Assembly: GCF_037042905.1 (NCBI RefSeq)
Contig: NC_087252.1
Location: 29,637,994-29,701,993 of the forward strand
DNA length: 64,000 nucleotides
Source: Lytechinus pictus
Lineage: Eukaryota; Echinodermata; Echinoidea; Temnopleuroida; Toxopneustidae
Direction: 5' to 3'
Both the position numbers and the translations under genes were made by a program. The notes beneath the pieces were generated by a model. The model was not told the origin of the DNA and did no database searches. It saw only the letters and a list, made by a program, of their open reading frames with translations. How positions within the stretch are numbered: position 1 is the first letter of the stretch; every line of letters starts with the position of its first letter. Positions 49,882-60,800 of the stretch are shown here, one piece after another.

Positions 49882-49912
<31 letters not shown>

Positions 49913-50458
49913 GGGGGGGGGGGGGACATGTTATCCTTAACAGAAGGCAACACCGATCCAACATATCTAACGCAGCTTCAATAGTTAAATGTAACTTGAA
50001 AAACGTTACAAAATGGTTGTTGTAATACCACCGAAAGAAAATTTAAGCCAAATGATACCTTGTGACAGTTTATATGCAGCAAGTCATCTTGGAAAAATGC
50101 CCATCATAATGCTGTTAATTTTGTTACCACTTCTATTATAATTTGGAGAAAAATTGGGCATCTCATGAAAAGGGAAACTAAAGAAACCTCATGTTAATAT
50201 TATCCTCATTTGCATGACTTAAATTATAATATCAATAATTCCTGATTTTATGGTCACTAGACATTGTGGATGCAGAAAAAATAGAATTACGAACATCTTC
50301 AGATCATTCAGTATGATCTATTAACAAATCGAAAACATGAAATTTACAAACTTTTCATAGATAGGTAACTGGTAACTTTTAAAACTGGCAAAATAGAAGC
50401 ATCATAGAATATGAAGGGTATTTTAATTTTGTGTTCCTTGCATCTAAACTGTAACATG
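49111..50458. other. Spacer with one intact MITE
   Basis: Apart from the MITE at 49431-49547 and a T run then G run at 49887-49925, nothing is recognised. This region lies 3' of the minus-strand lysozyme-like gene. Confidence 0.45.
49431..49547. mobile_element. Intact ~117 bp MITE, TIR GGGGCCCGTA
   Basis: Starts GGGGCCCGTAACAC and ends GCGCTACGGGACCC. The interior carries CGATCGATTGCATTGAC and its near-complement TACAATCAATCGTG. It is the reference copy for the interrupted one at 47793. Confidence 0.75.
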
Positions 50459-50464
50459 TTTAAT
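50459..50464 (-). terminator. Putative polyadenylation signal of the minus-strand lysozyme-like gene
   Basis: On the minus strand, ATTAAA occurs 51 bp after the stop codon at 50515-50517. This variant hexamer is common; there is no other evidence. Confidence 0.4.
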
Positions 50465-50514
50465 CGGAAATCATCTTAAAAGACGAAAATGACTTATTTT
50501 TGGTAGGATTAGGT

Positions 50515-53500
50515 CTATTCATTGATCATGCAGGATTGCACCAAGAGCCAGAAGGTGTCTGCTGCCCGGCTGTTGGAACCCACGGCGCCTCCTCTTTGGA
50601 TCCGAGACGCCAGCTCGCACTTCGAGATACCCCGAGAACTCTCTCGCAGTTCGAATTGATCCACGAATACCTGGAATGCATTGCGACTGCACACGGCATC
50701 GGCCTTGCATTCATCGTAACCTATGAAGAGCGACATAATGGGGAAGGAGATTTATTCAATTTGAGCTCAAAGAGTGATGTTTTAATAATGTTTCAGCTCT
50801 CAAACCCCAAATTTTGTAAATTTTGTGATTTGTTTGTTTGGTCTTGTTTTTTTTTTTTTTGGGGGGGGCAGATGGGGAGCCCCTGACCCCAACCCAAGAG
50901 TAATGCAGAAAAGGCAATACAAAGAAGTCGTGATTTTGATGAAGAAAAAGGAGAAGAAGAACTTAAATTGGAATATGATATAAAAGACAACCTTGGTTAA
51001 GATATCAATTTTGATGAAAAAAATGTTTAAAGTTCATTGACCCTACATGACCTTTGATCATAATCATATGACCCGAAACTCGTGCAAAACAATCACCAAT
51101 ACTTGTTTCTTTTCATGCAATAGAGCCATTTACTTTCAAAGCTATGATGTTATTTAACAATTGGAGCGCCTCTGGCAGTCTCACCTGCATTACGCGATTC
51201 AATATAGCAGCAGTGCTGAGTTTGTAAGTTAGTATAAATTAATAATTCACAAAAAACACCATTCGTATAATGATACAATACTACGTTCATTGACCCTAAA
51301 TGACATTTGACCTTGGTCATGTGACCTGAAACTTGCACAGGATGTTCAGTGATACTTGATTACTCTTATGTTCAAGTTATATGAATCAGATCCATAAACT
51401 TTTAAAGTTATGATGGTAATTTAACAAATACCACCAACTTGACCCTAAATGACATCTGACCTTGGTCATGTGACTTGAAACTCAGGCAGGATGTTCAGTA
51501 ATATTTGATATGTAGGTCTATATACTTTCGAAGTTATAGTGACATTTTAAAAACTTAACCTTGGGTTAAGATTTTGATGTTGATTCCCCCAACATGGTCT
51601 AAATTCATTAACCCTTAATGGCTTTTGACCATGGTCATGTGACCTGAAACTCACGTAGGATGTTCAGTAATACTTGGATTAACTTTATGTCTAAGATTCA
51701 TGAACTAGGCCCTAGGTTCATATACTTTATGCTGTCATTTCAAAAACTTAACCTTCGGTTAAGATTTGAAGATGTTGACGCCGCCGCCTTCGGAAAAGCG
51801 GCGCCTTTAGTATCACTCTGCTATGCAGGCAAGACTAAATCACAGAATCACAATAATAAAATTCTCAATTCTTAGTAAGATTTCACTCGTCACAATTCCA
51901 AGGCTTCAAGCTTCATCAGACATTTGTCGTATGGCGTAGTTGCTAAAACTGCGTTGACAGTGCAGAAGTGTGTAGCTTCGAAAGTGGAAAACTGATACTG
52001 ATTTCAAAAAATTGTTGGTATCCGAGAACGGGTCAATTGCAGGGGCGCAAATCTCTCCCAAAAGGTAGGGGGGGGGGGGACAAGGGGCTGGAAAATTGAC
52101 AAGCCAAAAAAAAAAAGGTTATCACCCCAAATTTAAAGGTCATTTCGACCAAAATAAATTTTGACAAGCAAAAAAAAAAAAGGGTGATCATCCCAAAATA
52201 AAGTAATTTCGTCCTAAAACACATGTTTTATTTCGATTTTGAATGATGTATTTCTTACCATCATTAAAAGACCACAAATAGTAGGGGGGACATTTGATAT
52301 TGTGTCCCCCCTACTATTTTGAGTAGGGAGGACCTGTCCCCCCTGGGATTTCCGCCCATGGTCAATTGCCGCGTGTATAACCGCTCGCAACTTAGCAGAA
52401 ACTTTATGGAACGGACTCAGGGGAGCATTTCATCAACATTTTCATGTTACAAGTTGTAAGGGAACCGTCTTACAAAGAATTGCTAATGATGTGATCAACC
52501 ACAACTGTGGAAAGCCAACAACATCAACGTCTAAAATACATGTTTGTTCAAAATATTTTCTAGATATATGCTACATATTCATATGTTCAATTTTTTTTTT
52601 ATAAACAAAATTTAGTGTGCTTCTGTTTGTTTACAAAGGACATTTAAATTTAAAAGGACATGTAAATTTCATGTAGAAAGCATTGCTTGATGGATTTCCA
52701 TAGTTGATGTTGATCGGATCAATCATAACTCTTTGTAAGACGTGCCCAGGGGCCCGTTGCAGAAAGAGTTACGATCAAACGCAAGTCAAAAGTCCCGAAT
52801 ACGGGTGCCTCATTGGCTGAACATCAAGTTGCGCAAGATTTGTTGAGTTGCGTTTGATCGCAACTCTTTCTGCAACGGGCCCCAGATCTGACAACTTTCT
52901 GGTAACGTTTCAGATATTTTAATATCCGACAAGTCCTTTCACGCAACGCCCCCAGGGTCACGTCTCACAAAGAGTTGCAACTGATCCGATCAACCACAAC
53001 CATGACAACTGTATGGAAATCCATTCATACCATAATTTTTTTCGTACAGGAAATTTGCACAACCTCCTTAGTAAACCAAGAGAATCACAATGAATCTTCA
53101 AGTGAGCGATGAGTGTATGAATACAACATAATATCGAAAATGTTTTGAACAAATTTGCATTTCAGATGTTGACGTTGCTGGCCATCCATAGTTGTGGTTG
53201 ATTGGATCAATCGCAGTTTTTTGTAAGACGGGGCCCAGGTGAGCTGATTTACCGTAATTTTCATGCAAATATTGGATAATGCTGAGTTTTGTTTCATCCT
53301 GAAAAAAAATAACTTACTCATTGCAGCTCCAGGAGACATGAAAGATTCTTCAATGTTGAATGGTCCACATCCCTTATCCCCGGAACAAGAACAGCCCCGT
53401 GTCTTCTGACAGATACAACGTAGGCAGTAATCAGACACTGTTCAGAGGGAAAAAAATATCCAATTAGATCTGCATGTAAATCTTTTATTTGGACTCTATC

Positions 53501-56500
53501 TAAGGCCTATAAACATAATAGAGGTGATCTTTATTGTTTCGTCACTTGTTACGCTGAGCTAGAATATAACCAGAAAAAAAATGTTTGAAAACTCCTTCAA
53601 ATCGATGGATATGGGTTGTCTAGTACACTGCAAAAACCCCGGTGTTGATTTAACACCAGCCTGGAATCTATATATGTCCACACCAGAGAAGTGTTAAACA
53701 ACACAAGTTTCGTTTTGTTCTAACACCAGATAGGTGTTTATACAACACCAATTAGTATTAAAACAGCATCGGTTTGATTCCAAACTGGTGTTGTTTCAAT
53801 ATTTCTCTGGCGTGGACATAATAGATCCCGAGCTGGTGTTAAATCAACACCGGAGTTTTTGCAGTGTATGGAATAAGAATATAGAGGTACATGACTGTGT
53901 ATATATAATAAAACAAGAATCGGATGTTTTGCAGGGGTGGGTGGATTCAGGATTGTCCGGGGCCACGCCCCCCTCATCCCCTGAAAAAACAGCAACCCCC
54001 AAAATAAAATGTACACCCAAAACAAACAAACAAAAAGGCATCAAATTGTATCAAGTTATTTCCTCTCATTCACGGGTGTGGTAAAGGATACAAATAAACT
54101 GACGCAATGAATTGAATTGAATCTCACGTACTCCTTCGCCACACCTAGCGGAATGGATTTCCATTGGTTGAGTAATATGAGAGAGCTATAAAAGCGCGTT
54201 TCTAATTAGATATTAATAAAAAAAAAATAGGTGTGTCTTACAGAGATAAAATGAAGATAAAATTGTTCTCAGAATACCGATTCGGAGAGATTTTAAGGGT
54301 ATTTTATCCCAATGATTTTCACGGAGATGAAATATTTAATTTTATCTGAGATAAAATGGATCTCAGAATACCATCCCAGGTCATGGACATAAGTCTTGCC
54401 GCAGGTACTTCTGATGAAGTTAATACTTTCTAGCTTTACTGAAAATCCTCCGATCTTTAATAATCATGTTTTAAATTAATTCTAATAGTAACGATTCAAA
54501 TATTTTTTTGGTAGAAGTGATATGACGTTTAATCTAACCTTCTTAGAACAGTGACATAATGATGTCATATAGGCCCATCTTCAGCTGGACAAAAGTCTTA
54601 TCGCAATTTAAAAACCATTCAGACTGAATCAACAAACTTCGTTGCTGACATCATATCGACATCAAACTGACTGCAACTCTGGGAATTAACTCTTTAGTAG
54701 CTGCTGTGACTCCCTTTGACATGTTTGGCCTTGATAACAGTTGCCATACGTCTGGGAGGAAGTCATACGGTTGGTTGATACGTGGGTGCGTCGTGATCTA
54801 GTGCCAGTGGTTCTGACTCTCGCCTTTCAAACAGAGAGTCGTGGGTTCGAATCCTAGCCATGGCGTGTTTTCCTTCAGCAAGAAATTTATCCACACTGTG
54901 CTGCACTCGACCCAGGTGAGGTAAATGGGTACCGGCAGGAAGTAATTCCTCAAAAAAAGCTGTGTGCACCTGAATCGGTAGACTACCTTAGCCAGGGTAA
55001 TATAGGAGCGCCTTGAGCACCTAGCAAGGTGGATACGTGCGCTATACAAATCCTATATTATTATTATTATTGATGTACATGTAGGCATCAGGGGAGTGTT
55101 TCATCAACATTTTCATCCGACAAGTTGTCAGATCTGACATCTTTCTCTGATGTTGATTGGCTGAGAGGTACTGTTACTATGGTAACTGTCGGATAAAACG
55201 TCCGACAAGTCCTTTCATGAAACGCTCCCCAGGAATGGCATCGAAGGCGGCCTCACAAGCGATCACCCCCCCCCCCCCCACATTTCTTGGCTTCGATTTC
55301 CATGTAGATGTAGTCCTCCTTCATTCTGCTCCATAAATGCTTAGTAATGTTGATGTCTGGAGACTGTGCTGGCCAATTTACAAGCTCTGGCCATTTTACA
55401 AGCTCTGCTTTTCAGTTGACCCTACCTCCCTTTCAATTATTAATATTTCAATTTGATAAATTTGACTTTTGTAATGTTGTAATGTTATCAATTATTTTTA
55501 TATACTTCAAATGTGATTATAATTATGTTACTATGCCAATTGTATCATAAAAAATATGAAATTGAAAGTGGAAAAAACAATTGAATTGAAAAATTGAATT
55601 CATAAGACATTTGATCTTGTTGAACTTTAGAAATTTCTTGGTGGAAGCTGAAGTGTGACAAGAGCTCTGGTCTTGCTGATCGAAAATCTGCCCTTTCTTG
55701 TAGGTGGGAATGTACATGTAGCTGGAGGTGAATCTGTTAAAGGGATGGTCCTGGCTGAAAGTATCTATAGCTTAATAAATAGAGTAGAATTCACTGAGCA
55801 AAATGCCGACAATTTCATCAATATCGGATATAAAATAACAAAGTTATTGAATTTTAAAGTTTAGCAATATTTTGTGAAAACAGTCATCATGAATATTCAT
55901 TAGGTGAGCTTATAGAGTCACATCCCAACTTGTTTTTTTGTATTTTATTATATGAAATTAAGTTTATTCAATTTTTTTTCTCCAAGAACTAGAAAAATTG
56001 GATTGACAACTGATTTAGTGAATTAGATATTTATTGAGCATGCAACTTATTTCATTATAAGGGAGACATATTATTCACATAAGTATGAAATAATGAAAAA
56101 AAAAAAGATTTTATGTAATAACATAAGAAAACGGAAAGTGGAGATGTGACATCATCAGCCCACCCAATGAATATTCATGATGACTGTTTTAAAAAAAATA
56201 TTGCTAAACTTTAAACTTCAATAACTTTATTATCCGATTTTGATGAAATATTCGGCATTTTGCTCAGTTAATTCTACTTTATTTATTAAGCTATACCGGT
56301 AGATACTTTCTTTTCTCTTTTTTTTTTCATTTCTTTTTCTTTCCTACCTTTTCCCGAGAACTTTCTTCTGTTCGTTCTTTTTTTTCTTTCCTGCATTCTT
56401 CCATTCGTCTTTTTTCTTTATTTCTCTTTCCTTTTTTGTTTGCTTGTCTTCCTCCCATACTGTCCTTCATTCTGATTCATTCTTTCTTTAATACCGTATC

Positions 56501-57187
56501 TGCACTGTCGACTAGGATGGCCTAACGTATCACCTTAGATCTAAGTTCTAACGTTAGATCTAGGGCCTAACTGTTAGGCCTAGATTTTCTTAATCTAGGC
56601 CTTGTCCTAGATCAAATGGTTAGATCTAGGCCTACATGTTCACTGATCTAGGGTCTAGATCTAAGTCTAAGATATGACTAGAGTCGATCTAGTCCTAGTC
56701 AATGCTTTTACGTTAGGAGATCTAAAAAAGTTAGATTCTAATTCAATCAAGCGTTGGCCGTGGGCGTGGCACAAATGAAATGGTAATTGGTATCGACCTC
56801 ATTGAATGGAAAACCGTTGAGTTTCTTTTTCATATCCATGCAGAATAATTTCACAAAATTAAATACGATCCGAATATATCAGCAGAGTCTAGATTCTAGG
56901 CTAGTAGAACTTAATAAAAAGTTAGGCCTAACGTTAGTTTGTTGTTGGATTAGACTAGATCTAGAGTCTACCTTGACTTTTCCCTTTTAGTTTTGGCTTT
57001 GCGGTGCGGGGTGATCAAAACTTTATTCAAATAATTGAAAGGTTCTTCGCTAACAAAGTTGAGTCTAACTGTTGTTTAGACTAGAACCTAAATCTGATCA
57101 ACATTAAAACTTACACGATGCTGATGTACTGCTCCACACCGCAACGATGACAATGGTTAACAATAAGATCCTTATTTGTGGTGCCAT
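50515..57187 (-). CDS. Invertebrate-type (destabilase/i-type) lysozyme-like secreted protein, catalytic Glu lost
   Basis: Three minus-strand exons: 57187-57115, 53437-53318, 50720-50515. All are GT-AG and both introns are phase 1; 399 nt, 132 aa. The family cleaves peptidoglycan and, in some members, isopeptide bonds outside the cell. Residues 1-24 are a signal peptide (hydrophobic core ILLLTIVIVAVW). Mature residues include CLRCICQKTRGC (29-40), CGPFNI (48-53), and a last exon with CKADAVCSRN and KCELASRI aligning with the family's C-terminal half. In known i-type lysozymes the motif is CxCxxExGC; here the Glu position is Thr-37, while the Asp position (Asp-45 of CSGDKGC) is kept. Ten cysteines remain, against 14 in typical members as I recall. 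Introns are 3.7 and 2.6 kb. It lies head to head with its paralogue at 57821. Muramidase activity is doubtful. Confidence 0.8.
51031..51760. repeat. Dispersed tandem unit with TGACCTTGGTCATGTGACC
   Basis: Four related units start near 51031, 51289, 51435 and 51605. Each contains TTCATTGACCCTAAATGAC-like sequence, TTGACCTTGGTCATGTGACC, then GAAACTC and AGGATGTTCAGTAATACTTG. Unit length is roughly 130-170 bp with gaps. It lies in the second intron of the minus-strand lysozyme-like gene. Confidence 0.75.
52040..52360. mobile_element. 321 bp hAT-like element, 8-bp duplication GTCAATTG
   Basis: Starts CAGGGGCGCAAATCTCTCCC and ends GGGATTTCCGCCCATG. Flanked exactly by GTCAATTG (52032-52039 and 52361-52368). 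The interior has repeated GACAAGC(C/A)AAAAAA segments and G/C runs. Confidence 0.82.
52463..52746. mobile_element. CGTCTTACAAAG MITE, copy 2
   Basis: Starts CCGTCTTACAAAGAATTGC and ends ATCATAACTCTTTGTAAGACG. Internal words TGTTCAAAATATTTTCTAG and GTTTACAAAGGACATT match the copy at 3735. Confidence 0.75.
52748..52883. mobile_element. 136 bp hairpin MITE, TIR GGGGCCCGTTGCAGAAAGAG
   Basis: The left end GGGGCCCGTTGCAGAAAGAG and right end CTCTTTCTGCAACGGGCCCC are perfect complements. Pairing continues inward through GATCAAACGCAA and TTGCGTTTGATC. Confidence 0.85.
52960..53235. mobile_element. CGTCTTACAAAG MITE, copy 3
   Basis: Starts ACGTCTCACAAAGAGTTGC and ends GCAGTTTTTTGTAAGACG. It is inverted in its internal sequence relative to copies 1 and 2. 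It ends about 80 bp from lysozyme-like exon 2 (53318). Confidence 0.7.
53624..53868. mobile_element. ~245 bp foldback MITE, AACACC-rich
   Basis: Left end ACACTGCAAAAACCCCGGTG, right end CACCGGAGTTTTTGCAGTGT. GTTGATTTAACACCAGC pairs with GCTGGTGTTAAATCAAC. Relative of the HSP70 intron element at 41727. Confidence 0.85.
54788..55072 (+). mobile_element. Full-length tRNA-derived SINE
   Basis: The tRNA-like head has an A-box-like CTAGTGCCAGTGG and a B box GGTTCGAATCC (54844-54854). A body with CTCGACCCAGGTGAGGTAAA and GGAAGTAATTCCTC follows. The 3' end has GCGCTATACAAATCC and an ATT tail. About 285 bp. It is the most complete SINE in the window; the copy at 30990-31262 is related in reverse. Confidence 0.8.
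55088..55232. mobile_element. 145 bp MITE with RFX-like X-box
   Basis: Ends CAGGGGAGTGTTTCATCAAC and GTCCTTTCATGAAACGCTCC. Inner arms CCGACAAGTTGTCAGATC and GTCGGATAAAACGTCCGAC. It contains GTTACTATGGTAAC (55173-55186), a palindromic X-box-like sequence, and GATTGGCTGAG. Relatives lie at 58937, 59101 and 59946. Confidence 0.75.
55738..56312. mobile_element. ~575 bp foldback element related to 1636-2230
   Basis: Starts TTAAAGGGATGGTCCTGGC. Long inverted arms: GAATTTTAAAGTTTAGCAAT on the left and TTGCTAAACTTTAAACTTCA on the right, with GAATATTCAT on both sides of the centre. The right terminus is decayed. Confidence 0.65.
56490..56980. repeat. CTAG-rich, palindrome-rich tract
   Basis: TAGATCTA, CTAGATC and TAGGCCTA-type words recur dozens of times in about 490 bp, far more than in neighbouring sequence. 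CTAG is the common core. No open frame or transposon ends recognised. It lies in the first intron of the minus-strand lysozyme-like gene. Confidence 0.6.
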
Positions 57188-57820
57188 GATTGTCGCAGTT
57201 CTTCCGATGAACTTCTAAATTCCAGACGGACAGCAACAAAGCCAAAGCAAGCATGCATATGATAAGGCAATGTGGATTTAGACGCGCGGCTTTAGTGATA
57301 TAAGCGCTTACGCGGTGCATGCGCAAGCGATAAACGCGCACCTGCTTTGTAGCTAGTCGACAGTCATGTATCATTAAGGTAAACAAAGAAGTAATTTAAA
57401 AAAAGTACCAAATTAGACGCAGACAGTATGCATATCTGACTTAAAGATCAACATTATAACAGCTAGGCATTGGATTTCATTTGATCATTTTGATGTATCA
57501 ATCAATCGATAGAGCCTTTCAATGATTTCATCATTTTATTTAGAGCTTTGTTTTTGGCTTCTGTGGCACTGTACTGTGTGAGGAAAACAGATTTTTCCTA
57601 AACAAGCATGTTATAGACACTGTCTCGCGTACTAGTATGCAAATCAATGATGCGCGTGCATGCACTCGCTCTCTAGATCATAAAAAAGGAGGAGCTAGAT
57701 ATATCCGGCTCCAAGCTCCGAGATAACGAGGCGAGAGCTAGCAATGGTCTTTGTTTGCAACAGTATCTAGCCTACAGTCTAATTCATAAATTAGAACGTT
57801 GCAAGACTCGTGTGGTAGAA
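57188..57820. promoter_or_regulatory. Shared intergenic region of the divergent lysozyme-like pair
   Basis: 633 bp separate the two start codons. TATA-like words sit symmetrically: TATATCAC read on the minus strand near 57297, about 110 bp before the minus-strand ATG, and GATATATC near 57694, about 125 bp before the plus-strand ATG. GATA-type AGATAA occurs at 57721. It is CpG-richer than flanking DNA near 57280-57345. A bidirectional promoter is inferred. Confidence 0.5.
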
Positions 57821-60800
57821 ATGGGAGAAGTTTCATGGCTACTTTTTGTTATTTTTGCCTGCTTGGGATTCTCACTTGGGAAAGTTTCGTCAAAAGGTAA
57901 GGTTTAAGTGCCATTTAATGGCCCGATGAATCTCGGATGTGCATGACCACGCCACGAGGCATAGAATAATTAAGACAGCCTCTGTCTGAAAGAGGCAGAT
58001 CTACATGAACCCTGTTTTATTGTTAATCCATTGGTATGCCTACTGGTTTCTGTCAATTTTTTAACACGTACCATTCTTAAGACAATTAATTTAGTCCAAA
58101 AGAGTCAAAGCAAACTTAGATGTCAATATCCATGAAGGGATGGAGGGGGTGCGCACCCCGTAAATTGGAGTGAAAATGCGCACTCCTAAATTGGAACCAA
58201 AGCCATGAAATTAAAAAAAACAAAAAACAAATGCGTTCCTTTCACTGGGAGTGATGATCGGGTACAAGGTTTTGTTTTTTTCTCTTTTTTTGCTTCTCAA
58301 TTGTTCGGATGAAACCCAGCGGAACAAAATTCAAATTAGGACCAAAACAACCATAGATTTTCAGTTGCAATTTTAACTGGTTGATTTAAATTGGTATCAT
58401 CAGTTGGTTTTAAATACTTGATAGGCTCCATTTATATAGATTACCAGTCATGCCAGTTGAAGGTCTCATTGTTGGGTCTAAAAAAATACCATACAGTACC
58501 ATGGTATTGCTATGGTATTACCATAGTATACTACGGTAATACTATGTTAATACCATAGTAATACCATGTATACCCAGTTGTTGTGTGACCGGACAGGTTG
58601 TGTGTCCGGACAATCAATCTTAGAAAGTCGTTTGGAAAAAATCACAAGCGAAGTTTCATCAATTTTTAGTACAAAATATTAGGAAATATTATAAAGAACA
58701 AAATAGAAGATGATTACAAGTATTGAATTCATATTTATAGTGTAATCCAAAGACAAAAAAGAAGGCTTCAAAAAGATAAACCCCATCCTACTGTATAATA
58801 CTTTTTTTTACAAGGGCGGGTCCGGTCGCGAGATCTTTATTGATCCTCGCTTACAGTGACAAGTTCACATCTTTGAAAGATCGTGTTATATATGTTGAAT
58901 AATCCATGGCATGCATCTGATTGATTGGGAGTAGCTCCAGGGGGAGCGTTTTAACAAAAATTTTGTCCGACAAGTTGTCAGATCTAACTTCATTTCTTGA
59001 TTCTGATTGGCTGAGAAGCACAATTGCTACGGTAACTGTCGAATTAAATGTCCGAAAAGTCCTTTCATAAAACGCTTTCCTGGTCTTGTACATTGAACTC
59101 CAGTGAGGGGGTAAAAAATTTCATCAAAGTTGTCAGCACTGACTAAATGCATGGTCAGTGCTGACTATTTCAGCGAAATCCTTGGTTTTGATCGGCTAAG
59201 AAGCACTGGCCTCTGACTGTTGCTATGGTAACTGTCGGAGAAAGACAATAATTTATGTCAGTGCTGACAATTTTCATGAAACAGACCCCAGGATGTGTTT
59301 AAAAGGGCAACAGTAATAGTTAACACGAAAGTTGCTTAGCTGAGATCCTTAGATGTTTACATTAAAAAAGCTGGTTTTATTTTTTTGTGATGGTTGCAAT
59401 TGCCATATTCTTTTAACGCGATTTAAGTGAACTTATGCTTTTCCAACAGCAGGTAAACACCAACCGGTTTCAGCCAACTGTATCCGATGTATCTGTGAAG
59501 CCGAATCGGGTTGTAAACCGCCCTATCCGTCGTGCCATGAGGAGTACACCTATCTTCCATGTGGCCCACTCGGCATCTCTTATGTACAATGGGAAGAGGC
59601 TCTGGAGCTGAACAAAACCATTGGCAAATGTAAGTTGATGATGCCGATGTTGCTAGAGAGCAAGAGTCCATTAAGCAGGGGTGTGAGAGTTCAGATTTCT
59701 AGCTGTTTTCAGATTCTTTTTGTTTTAATTTTCAGCTTAATTTCAGCTTATTTTTGGGCTTTCCTCTGTATAAAAATGGGAGCTCTTTCTGTTTCAGATT
59801 TTTGAATACTCTACAATTTTTTCAGATCTTTTTACTTGTGACCACTCAAACCTCTGATTAAGGTTGACCCCAAGCACCAGACACCAGTTGTCAGTTTCAT
59901 AAAGACTTAAATACTATTGTGACTTTGTCACTTCCATATAGAAACCAGGGCAGCGTTTCATCAACATTCTTGTCTAACAAGTTGTCAGATCTGACAAAAT
60001 TCCTTGATTTTGATTGGATGAGAAGCACTGTTACTATGACAACTGTCGGATATAACAGGACTTGTCAGATGAAACATCCGACAAATCATTTCATTAAATG
60101 CTCCCCTGTTACCGCAATTGTAACGTTATGAAACGGGCCCCAGACCTTGGATGGATTGGCAAACATAACGTGAATTTTTTTTTATAGATATTTATCTATT
60201 TTTTTAGGTAATACTTTACATTTTTCTACTCTTATCATGATAATGAAAAGAAAAAGATTGGAATGTTTATCATTTTTATGCTTTTTACATCGTCAAAGCC
60301 TGTTTAATATTGCCTGTAGATAAATTTTGCGGGCTAATGTTGTATTTATGATGGTGGGCCCCAAGTCTGCACACCTAACAATTTGAGTTAAGATTCAACA
60401 TGAATTTTTTCAGTTAATAATGTTCCTCTTATTATTAAGAGTAAGTGTACCAAATTTCTCATTAAAAATGAAATAAAATATAGTATTGTTTAAAAAAAAC
60501 CTCGGGCAGTAATTTTCAGATTGAAAAAAAAAATGGTACGCCATGTCCGCGCACTCATTCACTTTGCACACGATTCGGGGATTTTGATGAGAAAGGCTGC
60601 ATTTTGAGGCCGTCACATGTAATGCCCTAAACTCATTATATTTCCACCATTTTGAGTCGGATTTTTTAATGAATACCTGGCTATGTATTGCATGTGTAAA
60701 GTTCGTACTCATTTCGTATCTTATTTTACGTACTAGAATCGCGCAGATACGCGTGTGCGCAGACAAGGGGGACTGCGCAGACTTGGGGGAACTTGCCATA

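Larger units (their letters stand above)
52418..52956. mobile_element. CAGGGGAGC foldback MITE broken by two others
   Basis: The left end CAGGGGAGCATTTCATCAAC (52418) and right end GACAAGTCCTTTCACGCAAC with CCCCCAGG (to 52956) match the ends of the element at 55088-55232. Between them lie a CGTCTTACAAAG MITE (52463-52746) and a GGGGCCCGTTGCAG hairpin (52748-52883). This makes a three-element composite. Confidence 0.65.

Noticed and set aside
50500-50886. 128-codon plus-strand frame in a GC-richer island
   Set aside because: The island is the antisense of lysozyme-like exon 3 (50515-50720), whose minus-strand reading fits the i-type lysozyme pattern and splice phases.
53734-54084. 116-codon plus-strand frame
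   Set aside because: Half of it is a foldback MITE; the rest is low-complexity sequence without homology that I can see.
57111-57386. 91-codon minus-strand frame with a hydrophobic segment and CHRCG
   Set aside because: A different frame of the same DNA gives a signal peptide ending at a phase-1 donor that matches the next lysozyme exon; the longer frame would end in the wrong phase.
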